This document shows, one piece after another, positions 27,224 through 35,642 of a stretch of DNA of 64,000 nucleotides. Source of the DNA: Cryobacterium lactosi (GTDB taxonomy: Bacteria > Actinomycetota > Actinomycetes > Actinomycetales > Microbacteriaceae); assembly GCF_004403945.1 (NCBI RefSeq), contig NZ_SOHM01000008.1:1-64000 (forward strand), read 5' to 3'. Made by a program: the position numbers and the translations under genes. A model generated the notes under the pieces. That model saw nothing but the letters and a program-made list of their open reading frames with translations, was not told where the DNA came from and made no database searches. Position 1 is the first letter of the stretch. Every line of letters starts with the position of its first letter.

Positions 27224-27865
27224 TCAGGCCGCGGTGTAGCCGGCGCGAACCGAGGTGATGAGGCGGTCGAGCAGGTCGTCCCACACGGCCCGGGAGCGCT
27301 CATCGAGCGCGCCCTGCGTGCGGGTGATCCAGTGGCCGGAGACCACGGCGACGCCGTTCATCAACGAGCTGACCAGGACCGCCACCTCGAACTCGTCGAT
27401 CGCGGGGTTGCCGGCGGCAATTTCGATGGACAGCTGCTCGGTTGCCCGCGTGAAGACATCGCCGAGGGCGTGCGGCGAGCGTCCGGTTTCGCAATCGGCG
27501 TCGAGCACCCCCCAGAGGTAGGCGACCACGGTGGGCAGGTCCATGGCTCGCACGGCGGAGGTGATCTTGTTGAAGAGTGCGACGAGGCTTCCGTCTCCCG
27601 AGGGAGTCGCCTGCGTCGCCGCCCGGAATTCGTCGACGACGGAACTGAGCAACCGTGTGCAGGTTGTCATGATCACGTCGTCCAGCGAGCCGAAGTGGTT
27701 GAACACGGTGCGCCTGGAGACATCCGCACGCTCGGCGAGCTCGTCGACGCTGAATTGCGGCCTGCCGCGCTCGCGAATGAGCGAGTCGGCGGCATCCAGG
27801 ATCGCCTCGCGGTGACGCGCCTTGAGTTCGGCGCGGCGATCGGGGGCAAGGTTCACGGATATCAC
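27224..27865 (-). CDS. TetR-family repressor of the MMPL pump
   Basis: A 213-residue repressor. The HTH lies at about 18-65 (RHREAILDAADSLIRERG, then FSVDELAERADVSRRTVFNH). The start is GTG at 27865, with possible leaderless expression because a -10-like tagtgt lies 6 bases before it. It lies 96 bases upstream of the MMPL gene on the same strand, so it is probably its local repressor, induced by the pump's substrate. Two direct repeats before the start are candidate operators. Confidence 0.9.
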   Translation of the reverse strand: MISVNLAPDRRAELKARHREAILDAADSLIRERGRPQFSVDELAERADVSRRTVFNHFGSLDDVIMTTCTRLLSSVVDEFRAATQATPSGDGSLVALFNKITSAVRAMDLPTVVAYLWGVLDADCETGRSPHALGDVFTRATEQLSIEIAAGNPAIDEFEVAVLVSSLMNGVAVVSGHWITRTQGALDERSRAVWDDLLDRLITSVRAGYTAA

Positions 27866-27872
27866 GTCATTA

Positions 27873-27901
27873 CACTAAGTGCAACGACGCACGAAGTGCA
27901 A
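27873..27901 (-). promoter_or_regulatory. tandem candidate operators for the TetR/MMPL operon
   Basis: cactaagtgcaa (27873-27884) and cacgaagtgcaa (27890-27901) match at 11 of 12 positions and are spaced 17 bases apart. Each contains a small palindrome (cact-a-agtg, cac-gaa-gtg). They start 8 bases upstream of the TetR start codon. Confidence 0.5.
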
Positions 27902-27991
27902 GCCAAATTTGTCCGGAGTTCGTGCGGGCCTTCGCCCCCGCTCCAGCGCGGAGCTGAGGCACCCACTCGCGGGCGGCGCTAGCGTGGTGAC

Positions 27992-29353
27992 ATGAGTACC
28001 GACGTCCACACCTTCAGGTCCGCCGACCCGCTGGCCGACGGATGGCTCCGGCCGCGCGGTCCCCGCTCCGGCTACCGGGTGGATGCCTGGGTGGCGCTGG
28101 CGCTGGCCGGCGGGACCGCGCTGAGCCTCACCCTCACCCGCAGTGCCGGCATCATGGACGACTCGCCCGTGTGGCTCGCTGTTTCGTGGGTGGCTCTGAT
28201 CGCCCTGCCGCTGGCGGCTAGGCGGCGTTTCCCCGAAATCGTGGCGCTGACGGTAGCGGTCGTTTTCGGCGTCTTCGGGTCGATCGGCCTCACGGATGCC
28301 CTCTTCTCGAGCATCTGCCTCTACGTGGCCATCTACTCGGTGGGAGCGTGGAGCCACCACCGAACGGTGGCCAGGTGGTCCCGGTTGGGCATCATCACGG
28401 GCATGTTCATCTGGCTGTTCTGGACCTTGATCGAACAGGCCAACCAGGCCACCACCATTCCCGAGTTGTCCAGGGAGGGCTTCTTCTCGCCCTACGCTGC
28501 CTACGGTCTGCTCCAGGTGCTGATCAACCTGGTCTACTTCTGGGCCGCGTATTACTTCGGTGACGCCGCATGGCATGCCGCCCGGCGCTCCGCGGCGCTC
28601 GAGGCACGCACCCAAGAACTCGCCGAGGAACGCGAACGCACCGCCGCGCAGGCCGTGACCCTGGAGCGGTTGCGCATCGCCAGGGAACTGCACGATGTGG
28701 TCGCCCACCACGTATCGGTGATGGGCGTGCAAGCCGGCGCGGCACGACGCATCCTGGACCGCGACCCGGACGGCGCCGGCCGAGCGATCGCGGTGATCGA
28801 AGAGAGTGCCCGCACCGCTGTGGACGAGCTGCGCACGATGCTCGGCGCCCTCCGCGCCGACGACACCGACTGCGACGCCGCCCAGCCCGCCCATCAAAGC
28901 ACCAGCACCCGCGGGGTCGACCAGCTGGCTGAGCTCGCCCAGGAGAACACTGACGCCGGTCTGAAGGTGCGGCATCAGGTGATCGGCGACCCACGCCAGG
29001 TGCCCGGCACCATAGGCCTCAGCCTGTACCGCATCGCGCAGGAGGCCCTCACGAACACCCGCAAGCACGCCGGCGCCGGCGCGACAGCCGACCTGCGGCT
29101 GCGGTACGAACCGGATGCCGTGGAAGTGGAAATCACCGACACGGGACGGGGATCCGTGCAGGCCGGGGCAGCGGCCGGAGGGCTCGGCCACCAGGGCATG
29201 CGCGAGCGCGTCGCCGCGGTCGGCGGCACCCTCGAGCTGGCCAACCGCCCGCGCGGCGGATACCTGGTGCGTGCCCGGGTGCCGCTCGCGGGCGCTTCCG
29301 CACCGAGCACCGCCGACGAGCTTCTGTCGACGTCCGAGCGGGCCGCCGAATGA
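27992..29353 (+). CDS. NarL-type sensor histidine kinase
   Basis: Membrane sensor, 453 residues. There are about five helices in residues 30-190, a charged coiled linker (RTQELAEERERTAAQAVTLE), HisKA_3 with the phospho-His at about 234 (ARELHDVVAHHVS), and a HATPase domain ending in GLGHQGMRERVAAVGG. Its stop overlaps the response-regulator start (ATGA). The signal is unknown; the divergent MMPL/TetR operon may be a target but nothing proves it. Confidence 0.93.
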   Translation: MSTDVHTFRSADPLADGWLRPRGPRSGYRVDAWVALALAGGTALSLTLTRSAGIMDDSPVWLAVSWVALIALPLAARRRFPEIVALTVAVVFGVFGSIGLTDALFSSICLYVAIYSVGAWSHHRTVARWSRLGIITGMFIWLFWTLIEQANQATTIPELSREGFFSPYAAYGLLQVLINLVYFWAAYYFGDAAWHAARRSAALEARTQELAEERERTAAQAVTLERLRIARELHDVVAHHVSVMGVQAGAARRILDRDPDGAGRAIAVIEESARTAVDELRTMLGALRADDTDCDAAQPAHQSTSTRGVDQLAELAQENTDAGLKVRHQVIGDPRQVPGTIGLSLYRIAQEALTNTRKHAGAGATADLRLRYEPDAVEVEITDTGRGSVQAGAAAGGLGHQGMRERVAAVGGTLELANRPRGGYLVRARVPLAGASAPSTADELLSTSERAAE

Positions 29354-30042
29354 GCGCGCCGATCCGGGTGCTCCTCGTCGACGATCAGGCTCTCGTGCGC
29401 GCCGGGTTCCGCATCATCCTGGAGTCCGAGCCGGGCATCCTGGTCGTGGGCGAGGCCGCGGACGGGGCCGCCGCGATCCGTCTGGCGGCCGCCCTGCAAC
29501 CCGACGTGATCTGCATGGATGTGCAGATGCCGGGTATGGACGGGCTCAGCGCCACCTGCGCGATCGTCGCGGACCCGGCCAGCCGCGCTGCGGTGCTGGT
29601 GCTCACCACCTTCGACCGGGAGGACTACCTGTTCTCCGCCCTGCAGCACGGGGCCAGCGGATTCCTCCTCAAGAACGCCACCCCCGAGGCCCTCGTGGAG
29701 GCCGTGCAGGTGCTCGCCCGCGGTGATGCGTTGCTCTCGCCCGAGATCACCCGGCGGGTGATCGAACGGTTCGCCCGCGGCGCGCTGCCGTCCGCGCGGG
29801 CGCTCCTACCGGAACCCGCCGAGGTGGGCGAACTCACCGACCGGGAACGGGAAGTCTTCGAGCTGATCGCCCTGGGCCTCGCCAACGCCGAGATCGCCGC
29901 GCGGCTGTACCTCGGTGAAGCCACGGTGAAGACGCACGTGTCGAAGGTTTTGCAGAAACTCGAACTGCGGGACCGGATCCAGGCCGTTGTGTACGCCTAC
30001 GAACACGGCATCGTTGTGCCGGGGGCGTCGCACCAGCGCTGA
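29350..30042 (+). CDS. NarL/LuxR-type response regulator
   Basis: A 230-residue partner of the preceding kinase. The receiver has DDQ at 11-13, the phospho-Asp at about 57 (CMDVQMPGMDG) and Lys in LLKNATPE. The LuxR HTH is at about 160-215 (LTDREREVFELIALGLANAE, then ATVKTHVSKVL). The two genes are translationally coupled. Confidence 0.94.
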   Translation: MSAPIRVLLVDDQALVRAGFRIILESEPGILVVGEAADGAAAIRLAAALQPDVICMDVQMPGMDGLSATCAIVADPASRAAVLVLTTFDREDYLFSALQHGASGFLLKNATPEALVEAVQVLARGDALLSPEITRRVIERFARGALPSARALLPEPAEVGELTDREREVFELIALGLANAEIAARLYLGEATVKTHVSKVLQKLELRDRIQAVVYAYEHGIVVPGASHQR

Positions 30043-30173
30043 CCACGGTTGTGCCGGCGCTCGGCGCACGGCTCTCGGGGCGCACCCCTCCTCCACAGGC
30101 GAGTATTCAAGTACTTTCCCACAGGTATCTTCTCGGGCCTAGGACTGCCGGTGGCGGGTGATTCACTGTCCCT

Positions 30174-31676
30174 ATGGCCACCTCAGATGCCACACCCGGA
30201 GTAGACCCGATAGCGGCGGCGATCAGTGCGGTGATCGACCCGCTGATCGAGAACGAGAAAGTGATCGCCGCCGGTTATGCGGAGCGCACCCGGCTGCTGG
30301 CCGAGCTGGACCGGCTCGGCCACGAGCCGCGGATCATCGCGGGCCTGTGCGGTGACCCGGTCGAGTCCGGCCGGAACGACCCCGACACCGGCGCGCACGG
30401 CCCCGCCTGGGACGACGAAGAACTGGCCCGCCGATGCATGGCCGCCGAAGCCGCCGGGGCGTTGCGGGTGAAAGCGAGCACCGCGGGGATCCTGGTGTTC
30501 AACGCCGTCCGCCTCACCGACCAACTACCCCAGTTCCACGCCGCGTTGGCTCGCGGCAGCATCACCTGGGGTCACGCACTGAAGATGCTCGATCTCACCG
30601 ACGGGGTGCCCGAGGAGATCCTGCCCGCGTTCGAAACGAAGGTGCTGCCCGCAGCGGAGAAACTCACCTCCACCCAGTTCGTCCGGGTCGCCGGCCGGAT
30701 CTTGGAGCGGATGCACCCGGTGCCCTTGCAAACCCGCGCCGACGCCGGCTTCGTCACACGAAGGCTGCTACTGCGGCCCGACGCCGACGGCATGGCGTGG
30801 CTGAACGCCTACCTGAAAGCCGAGGACGCCCAGGCGATCTACGACAGGCTCAGCCGCATCGCCGCCACCCTCGACACCGACAGCACCCCAGCACCGGGCG
30901 CTGACCCAGCCAGCGCAGACCCAGCCAGCACTGACCCGACCGGCACCGGCCCGACCGGCACCGGCGAGCCGCGCACCAAGGACCAGCGCCGCGCGGACGC
31001 CTACCGCGACCTGCTCCTAGACGGCGTCGGACCGGCCGGGCTCGGCCACGGCATCCGCGGCACCGTGCACCTCACCGTCCCCGCACTGACGCTGCTGGGT
31101 CGCAGCGACGAACCCGCCATCCTCGAAGGCTACGGCCCGATCGACCCCGAGACCGCCCGCCGCATCGCCGGCACCGCGACCAGCTGGAGTCGTATCCTCA
31201 CCCACCCCGAGACCGGCTGCCGACTCAGCATGGGCCGCGACCAATACACCCCACCGGCGGACATGCGCCGCTACCTCGACGCCCGCGACCAAACCTGCCA
31301 AGGCATCGGCTGCACCCGCCGCGCCACCCTCAGCGAAATCGACCACACCAGGCCCTGGAACACCGGCGGACCCACCGACGTGGACAACCTCGTCCACCTC
31401 TGCACACCCTGCCACCGCCTCAAACACCAATCCAGCTTCAGCACCAACCAAGGCCCCGGCGGCACCCTCACCTGGACCACCCCCAGCGGCAGAAAATACA
31501 CCTCCGCCCCCGCCAACACCGACCCCACCACCTACGACCCAGCCACCCTCGGCACCGCCACCAACGACCCGGCGACCAACACCCCCACCACCTACGACAG
31601 CCCGCCGCCCACCCCGATCAACCCGGCACCCTCCCCACCACAGCGAAGCAGCTCCGACGCCCCTCCCCCGTTCTGA
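30174..31676 (+). CDS. DUF222 / HNH endonuclease-domain protein (13E12 type)
   Basis: A 500-residue actinobacterial 13E12-family protein. The DUF222 domain covers about residues 25-300. A low-complexity linker (ADPASTDPTGTGPTGTGEP) lies near 245, and the C-terminal HNH zinc-finger nuclease has Cys pairs in GIGCTRR and CTPCHRLKH and the core SEIDHTRPWNTGG. The C-terminal tail is Pro/Thr-rich and disordered. Such genes occur in many copies per genome and are suspected to be mobile or selfish; activity is unproven. No inverted repeats or target duplications are visible here. Confidence 0.9.
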   Translation: MATSDATPGVDPIAAAISAVIDPLIENEKVIAAGYAERTRLLAELDRLGHEPRIIAGLCGDPVESGRNDPDTGAHGPAWDDEELARRCMAAEAAGALRVKASTAGILVFNAVRLTDQLPQFHAALARGSITWGHALKMLDLTDGVPEEILPAFETKVLPAAEKLTSTQFVRVAGRILERMHPVPLQTRADAGFVTRRLLLRPDADGMAWLNAYLKAEDAQAIYDRLSRIAATLDTDSTPAPGADPASADPASTDPTGTGPTGTGEPRTKDQRRADAYRDLLLDGVGPAGLGHGIRGTVHLTVPALTLLGRSDEPAILEGYGPIDPETARRIAGTATSWSRILTHPETGCRLSMGRDQYTPPADMRRYLDARDQTCQGIGCTRRATLSEIDHTRPWNTGGPTDVDNLVHLCTPCHRLKHQSSFSTNQGPGGTLTWTTPSGRKYTSAPANTDPTTYDPATLGTATNDPATNTPTTYDSPPPTPINPAPSPPQRSSSDAPPPF

Positions 31677-31789
31677 CCGGTCCTGTCGACGATTCGTCGC
31701 CGTTCCACGGGGGCATCCCGGCTAGGGTCGGAGGAAGAGCCCGGCACCTGGGGAACGGCGCCGGAGCCCTTCGTCGCAAAGGAGCAGCC

Positions 31790-32296
31790 ATGGTGCGCAC
31801 ACCCCCGCCCGTCGTCGTCGGTGTCACGCCAGGTCAGCCTGATGCCGTGGTCCTGGCCGCATCGGAATTCGCCGCCCAATTCGACGCCGAGCTCATCTGC
31901 GCATCGGTGGACCCGAGCCGTTACATGCTCGAAGAACGGCCCGACGGCAGCATGACCAGCGCATCGTTCGACCCGGACGCCCTCGAAACGGCCGTGGCCG
32001 AGTTCGATCCCGGCCTGCGGGCGCAAATCGAACGGGTCCTGCACGGCAGGCCCGTGGTCTGGTCCACCAGAGCCCTCGCGGGCGAGCCCGCCAAGGCACT
32101 CGGTCACCTCGCCGGCACGGTGCGCGCCGTCATGATCATCGTCGGATCCCGCGAACCGTCCATGCGGCACACCCTGCGCACATTCTTCATCGGGTCGGTG
32201 GCCGTGCGCCTGGCCCACGGACAGCAACGACCGGTGGTCATCATCCCGCTCAACCCGGTGCCGTTCGGCACCGAATTACCCTGGAACGAGGAGTAG
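31790..32296 (+). CDS. universal stress protein (UspA family)
   Basis: A single-domain Usp of 168 residues. The ATP-binding signature GSREPS...FFIGSVAVRLAHG near the C-terminus fits the Gx2Gx9G(S/T) pattern approximately (the second Gly is replaced by Pro/Ser). The N-terminus VVVGVTPGQPDAVVLAASEF is typical. It is preceded by the ribosome site aaggagcagcc and stands alone. It probably helps survival in stress or stasis; the partner is unknown. Confidence 0.85.
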   Translation: MVRTPPPVVVGVTPGQPDAVVLAASEFAAQFDAELICASVDPSRYMLEERPDGSMTSASFDPDALETAVAEFDPGLRAQIERVLHGRPVVWSTRALAGEPAKALGHLAGTVRAVMIIVGSREPSMRHTLRTFFIGSVAVRLAHGQQRPVVIIPLNPVPFGTELPWNEE

Positions 32297-32435
32297 ACCG
32301 GCGACTGGGTAACCCGGCGGCTGCCTCACCCAGTGGCAGTCTCACCCTGTGGGCGGAGGCATCCGCTCACCCCGCAGACGGATGCGGCACCGGCGCCGCA
32401 TGCCTAGCGTGGACATACGCACAGAAGGGGCAGAC

Positions 32436-33320
32436 ATGCTCGAGATCAGGGACATCAACAAGCACTACGGCACCCATCAAGTGCTCACCGATGTGAGCTT
32501 CACCGTGGGTGCCGGCCGCATGACCGGTTTCGTCGGGGCCAACGGCGCCGGCAAGACCACGTCGATGCGGATCATCCTGGGCGTGCTCTCGCCCGACTCC
32601 GGCAGCGTGCTCCTCCACGGCCGGCCGCTCAGCGACGGCGACCGCCGCCGGTTCGGCTACATGCCGGAGGAACGCGGCCTCTACCCCAAGATGAAGGTCG
32701 CCGAACAGCTGGTCTACCTGGCCCGCCTGCACGGCCTCACCACCAGCGCCGCCAAGCGCAACGCGAGCGAGCTACTCGAGCGCCTCGGCCTGGGCGAGCG
32801 CGCCAACGACCTCGTCGAGGCGCTGTCGCTGGGCAATCAGCAGCGCGCTCAGATCGCGGCTGCGCTCGTGCACGACCCCGAATTCCTGGTGCTCGACGAA
32901 CCGTTCTCCGGCCTTGACCCCATCGCCGTCGAGGTCGTGCTCACGGTCCTCAAGGAGCGCGCCGCCGCCGGCGCCCCCGTGCTGTTCTCCTCGCACCAGC
33001 TCGACCTGGTCGAACGGCTCTGCGACGACCTCGTGATCATCGCCGCCGGCGAAATCCGCGCCAACGGGTCCCGCGAACGCCTGCGCGACCAGTTCAGCAC
33101 CCCCAGGTTCGAGATCCACACGGATGCCGACGCCGGCTGGATCCGCGGCGTGACCGGCATCACCGTGATCGACTTCGACGGCGGCGAGGCCGTCTTCGAA
33201 GCCGACTCCGACGCCGCCAGCCAGCAGGTTCTCCGCGAGGCCCTCACTCGCGGCGCCGTGCACTCCTTCGGCCACCTCAGGCCGTCCCTCTCCACCATCT
33301 TCAAGGAGGTCGTGCAGTGA
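32436..33320 (+). CDS. ABC transporter ATP-binding protein (NatA-like)
   Basis: ATPase of an exporter, 294 residues from the ATG at 32436 behind agaagggg; a longer frame upstream lacks a ribosome site. Walker A is GANGAGKTTS, the signature is degenerate (LSLGNQQRAQIAAAL), Walker B is FLVLDEPFSGLD and the switch His lies in SSHQ. The DUF4162-type C-terminal domain (about 220-290) is as in NatA. The GTGA overlap with the permease gene shows they work together. Confidence 0.92.
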   Translation: MLEIRDINKHYGTHQVLTDVSFTVGAGRMTGFVGANGAGKTTSMRIILGVLSPDSGSVLLHGRPLSDGDRRRFGYMPEERGLYPKMKVAEQLVYLARLHGLTTSAAKRNASELLERLGLGERANDLVEALSLGNQQRAQIAAALVHDPEFLVLDEPFSGLDPIAVEVVLTVLKERAAAGAPVLFSSHQLDLVERLCDDLVIIAAGEIRANGSRERLRDQFSTPRFEIHTDADAGWIRGVTGITVIDFDGGEAVFEADSDAASQQVLREALTRGAVHSFGHLRPSLSTIFKEVVQ

Positions 33321-34459
33321 GCACCGAAACAACGCCGGGCACCCAGACCGGGTCCCAGCCCGACTCGGCCATGGCCACCCACACCGCGCCCAACTTCTGG
33401 GCCAGCGTCTGGCTGGTCGCCACCCGGGAGATCGTCTCGCGCCTGCGCAGCAAGGCGTTCCTCATCTCCACCGGCATCCTGCTACTGATCGCGGTCGGCT
33501 CCGTCGTCGCCGGCGGCCTGATGAGCGCCAACCCGTCCACCACCCAGGTGGCCGTGGTCGGCTCGGCCGGCGCCGTCGTCGGCGAGTCCCCCGGCCTCAC
33601 CATGGTCTCCGCCGACAACGTGGCGGCCGCCGAAGAGCTCGTGCGCGACGGCACGGTCGAAGCCGCCGTGATTCCCAGCGACTCGCTCCTCGGCGTCAGT
33701 GTGATCGCGCTGGACTCACCGCCGAGCTCGGTCATGAACGCGCTCAGCGTCGCCCCCACCGTCGAGCTGCTCGAGCCGGCCGAACAGGGCGGATTCCTCG
33801 TCTACATCGTGGCGCTCGGATTCGGCCTGGTGTTCTTCATGTCGGCACTCACCTTCGGTTCCACCATCGCGCAGAGCGTCGTCGAAGAGAAGCAGACCCG
33901 GGTGGTCGAGATCCTGATGTCCGCCATCCCGGTGCGCGCCCTCCTGGCAGGCAAGGTGGTGGGCAACTCCATCATGGCGCTGGGCCAGATCGTGGCTATC
34001 ACGCTCCTGGTGGGCATCGGCATGGCCGTCACCGGTCAACGGGTGCTGCTGGCCGACCTTGGGCCGGCGATTGGCTGGTTCGCGGTGTTCTTCGCCTTCG
34101 GCTTCGTGATGATCGCGGCCCTGTTCGCCGCGACGGCGTCGATGGTGTCCCGTCAGGAAGACGTCGGCTCCACCACCGCACCCGTGACGTACCTGGTGAT
34201 GATCCCCTATTTCCTGGTGATCTTCTTCAACGACAACCCGGTCGTGATGGCCATCATGTCCTACGTGCCGTTCTCGGCTCCCGTGGGCATGCCGGTGCGC
34301 ATCTTCCTGGGCTCGGCCGAGTGGTGGGAGCCGGTGCTGGCGCTGGGAATCCTCGCGGTGACCACGGCCGAGGTGATCGTCGTCGGCTCGCGCATCTACC
34401 GCAACTCCCTGCTGCGAATGGGCGGCCGCGTCACCATCAAGCAGGCCCTGCGCGGCTGA
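33317..34459 (+). CDS. ABC-2 type permease (NatB-like)
   Basis: A 380-residue membrane subunit. There is one N-terminal helix (FLISTGILLLIAVGSVVAGG), a large extracytoplasmic domain, then five to six helices from about 160 to the end. The EEKQTRVVEILMSAIPVR loop is the ABC-2/NatB hallmark. The ATPase-permease pair resembles the Bacillus Na+ exporter NatAB; the actual substrate here is unknown. Confidence 0.92.
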   Translation: MSTETTPGTQTGSQPDSAMATHTAPNFWASVWLVATREIVSRLRSKAFLISTGILLLIAVGSVVAGGLMSANPSTTQVAVVGSAGAVVGESPGLTMVSADNVAAAEELVRDGTVEAAVIPSDSLLGVSVIALDSPPSSVMNALSVAPTVELLEPAEQGGFLVYIVALGFGLVFFMSALTFGSTIAQSVVEEKQTRVVEILMSAIPVRALLAGKVVGNSIMALGQIVAITLLVGIGMAVTGQRVLLADLGPAIGWFAVFFAFGFVMIAALFAATASMVSRQEDVGSTTAPVTYLVMIPYFLVIFFNDNPVVMAIMSYVPFSAPVGMPVRIFLGSAEWWEPVLALGILAVTTAEVIVVGSRIYRNSLLRMGGRVTIKQALRG

Positions 34460-34488
34460 TCGACCCGCGCAAGCGAATCCGGGCCTGA

Positions 34489-34526
34489 CCCGGGGTGCAC
34501 ACACACTATCCGTGCGGCACCCCGGG
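34489..34526 (+). terminator. terminator-like hairpin after the NatAB-like operon
   Basis: A perfect 10-bp stem (cccggggtgc / gcaccccggg) with an 18-base loop, 30 bases after the permease stop. No T-run. Confidence 0.55.
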
Positions 34527-34571
34527 GCAGACGCACAGATTCGCTACAGCGGTTTACGCCAAGATGGAGGG

Positions 34572-35642
34572 GTGACCTCCCTCCATGACCTACTCTCCCG
34601 CGGCTTCGCATCCGACAACTACTCCGGCATTCACCCGGAGATCCTCGACGCGATCGTGCGGGCCAACGGCGCCCACCAGATCGCCTACGGCGACGACGTC
34701 TACACCGCGGAACTCCAGCGGGTCTTCGCGCGGCACTTCGGCGAGGGAGTGGAGGCATACCCGGTGTTCAACGGCACCGGCGCCAACGTCACCGGCCTGC
34801 AGTCGATGCTGCCGCGCTGGGGAGCGGTCGTCTGCGCGAGCACCGCGCACATCAACACCGATGAGGGCGGCGCTCCAGAGCGGGTCGGCGGGCTCAAGCT
34901 GCTGCCGGTCGAGACCCCCGACGGCAAGCTCACCCCGGCACTGATCGACCAGGAGGCTTGGGGGTGGGGCGACGAGCACCGCGCCCAGCCACTGGTCGTG
35001 TCGATCACCCAGACGACCGAGCTGGGCACGCTGTACACCCCGGCCGAGGTGCGCGCCATCGCCGACCACGCGCACGCCAAGGGCATGCTGCTGCACATGG
35101 ACGGCGCCCGCATCTCCAACGCCGCGGCCGCCCTCGGAGTACCGTTCCGCGAGTTCACCAGCGACGCCGGCGTCGACATGCTCAGCTTCGGCGGCACCAA
35201 GAACGGCATGATGCTGGGTGAGTGCATCGTGGTGCTGAACCCCGACGCATCCACCGGCCTGAAGTACCTGCGCAAGATCAACATGCAACTCTCGTCGAAG
35301 ATGCGGTTCATCTCGGCTCAGCTGATCGCCCTGCTCGACGGCGACCTGTGGCTGCGCAACGCCGACCACGCCAACGCCATGGCCGCACGCCTGCGCGGCG
35401 CACTCGAACAGGGCTTGGCGGATGGTTCGGTGACCGGACTCTCCTTCAGCCAGCCCACCCAGGCCAACGCGATCTTCGCCGTGCTGCCCGCCGGCGTCGC
35501 CGACAAGGTGCGCGAGTTCTACAGGTTCTACGACTGGAACCCGGCCACCGGCGAGGTGCGCTGGATGTGCGGCTTCGACACGACCACCGACGACGTCGAC
35601 GACTTCGTCGCCGCCCTGAAGAAGGAACTGATCAGCGCATGA
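34572..35642 (+). CDS. low-specificity L-threonine aldolase
   Basis: PLP enzyme cleaving threonine/allo-threonine to glycine and acetaldehyde (beta-eliminating lyase fold), 356 residues from the GTG at 34572 behind atggaggg. The PLP Lys is at about 210 in SFGGTKNGMM, the PLP-binding Asp is in HMDGARI (about 176-182), and the glycine-rich substrate region is FNGTGANVTGL. Its stop overlaps the acyl-CoA ligase start (ATGA). A functional link between the two is not obvious. Confidence 0.93.
   Translation: MTSLHDLLSRGFASDNYSGIHPEILDAIVRANGAHQIAYGDDVYTAELQRVFARHFGEGVEAYPVFNGTGANVTGLQSMLPRWGAVVCASTAHINTDEGGAPERVGGLKLLPVETPDGKLTPALIDQEAWGWGDEHRAQPLVVSITQTTELGTLYTPAEVRAIADHAHAKGMLLHMDGARISNAAAALGVPFREFTSDAGVDMLSFGGTKNGMMLGECIVVLNPDASTGLKYLRKINMQLSSKMRFISAQLIALLDGDLWLRNADHANAMAARLRGALEQGLADGSVTGLSFSQPTQANAIFAVLPAGVADKVREFYRFYDWNPATGEVRWMCGFDTTTDDVDDFVAALKKELISA

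Noticed and set aside
30174-31676. 13E12/HNH gene as an intact mobile element
   Set aside because: No terminal repeats, target duplication or partner genes are visible, so only the gene is reported.
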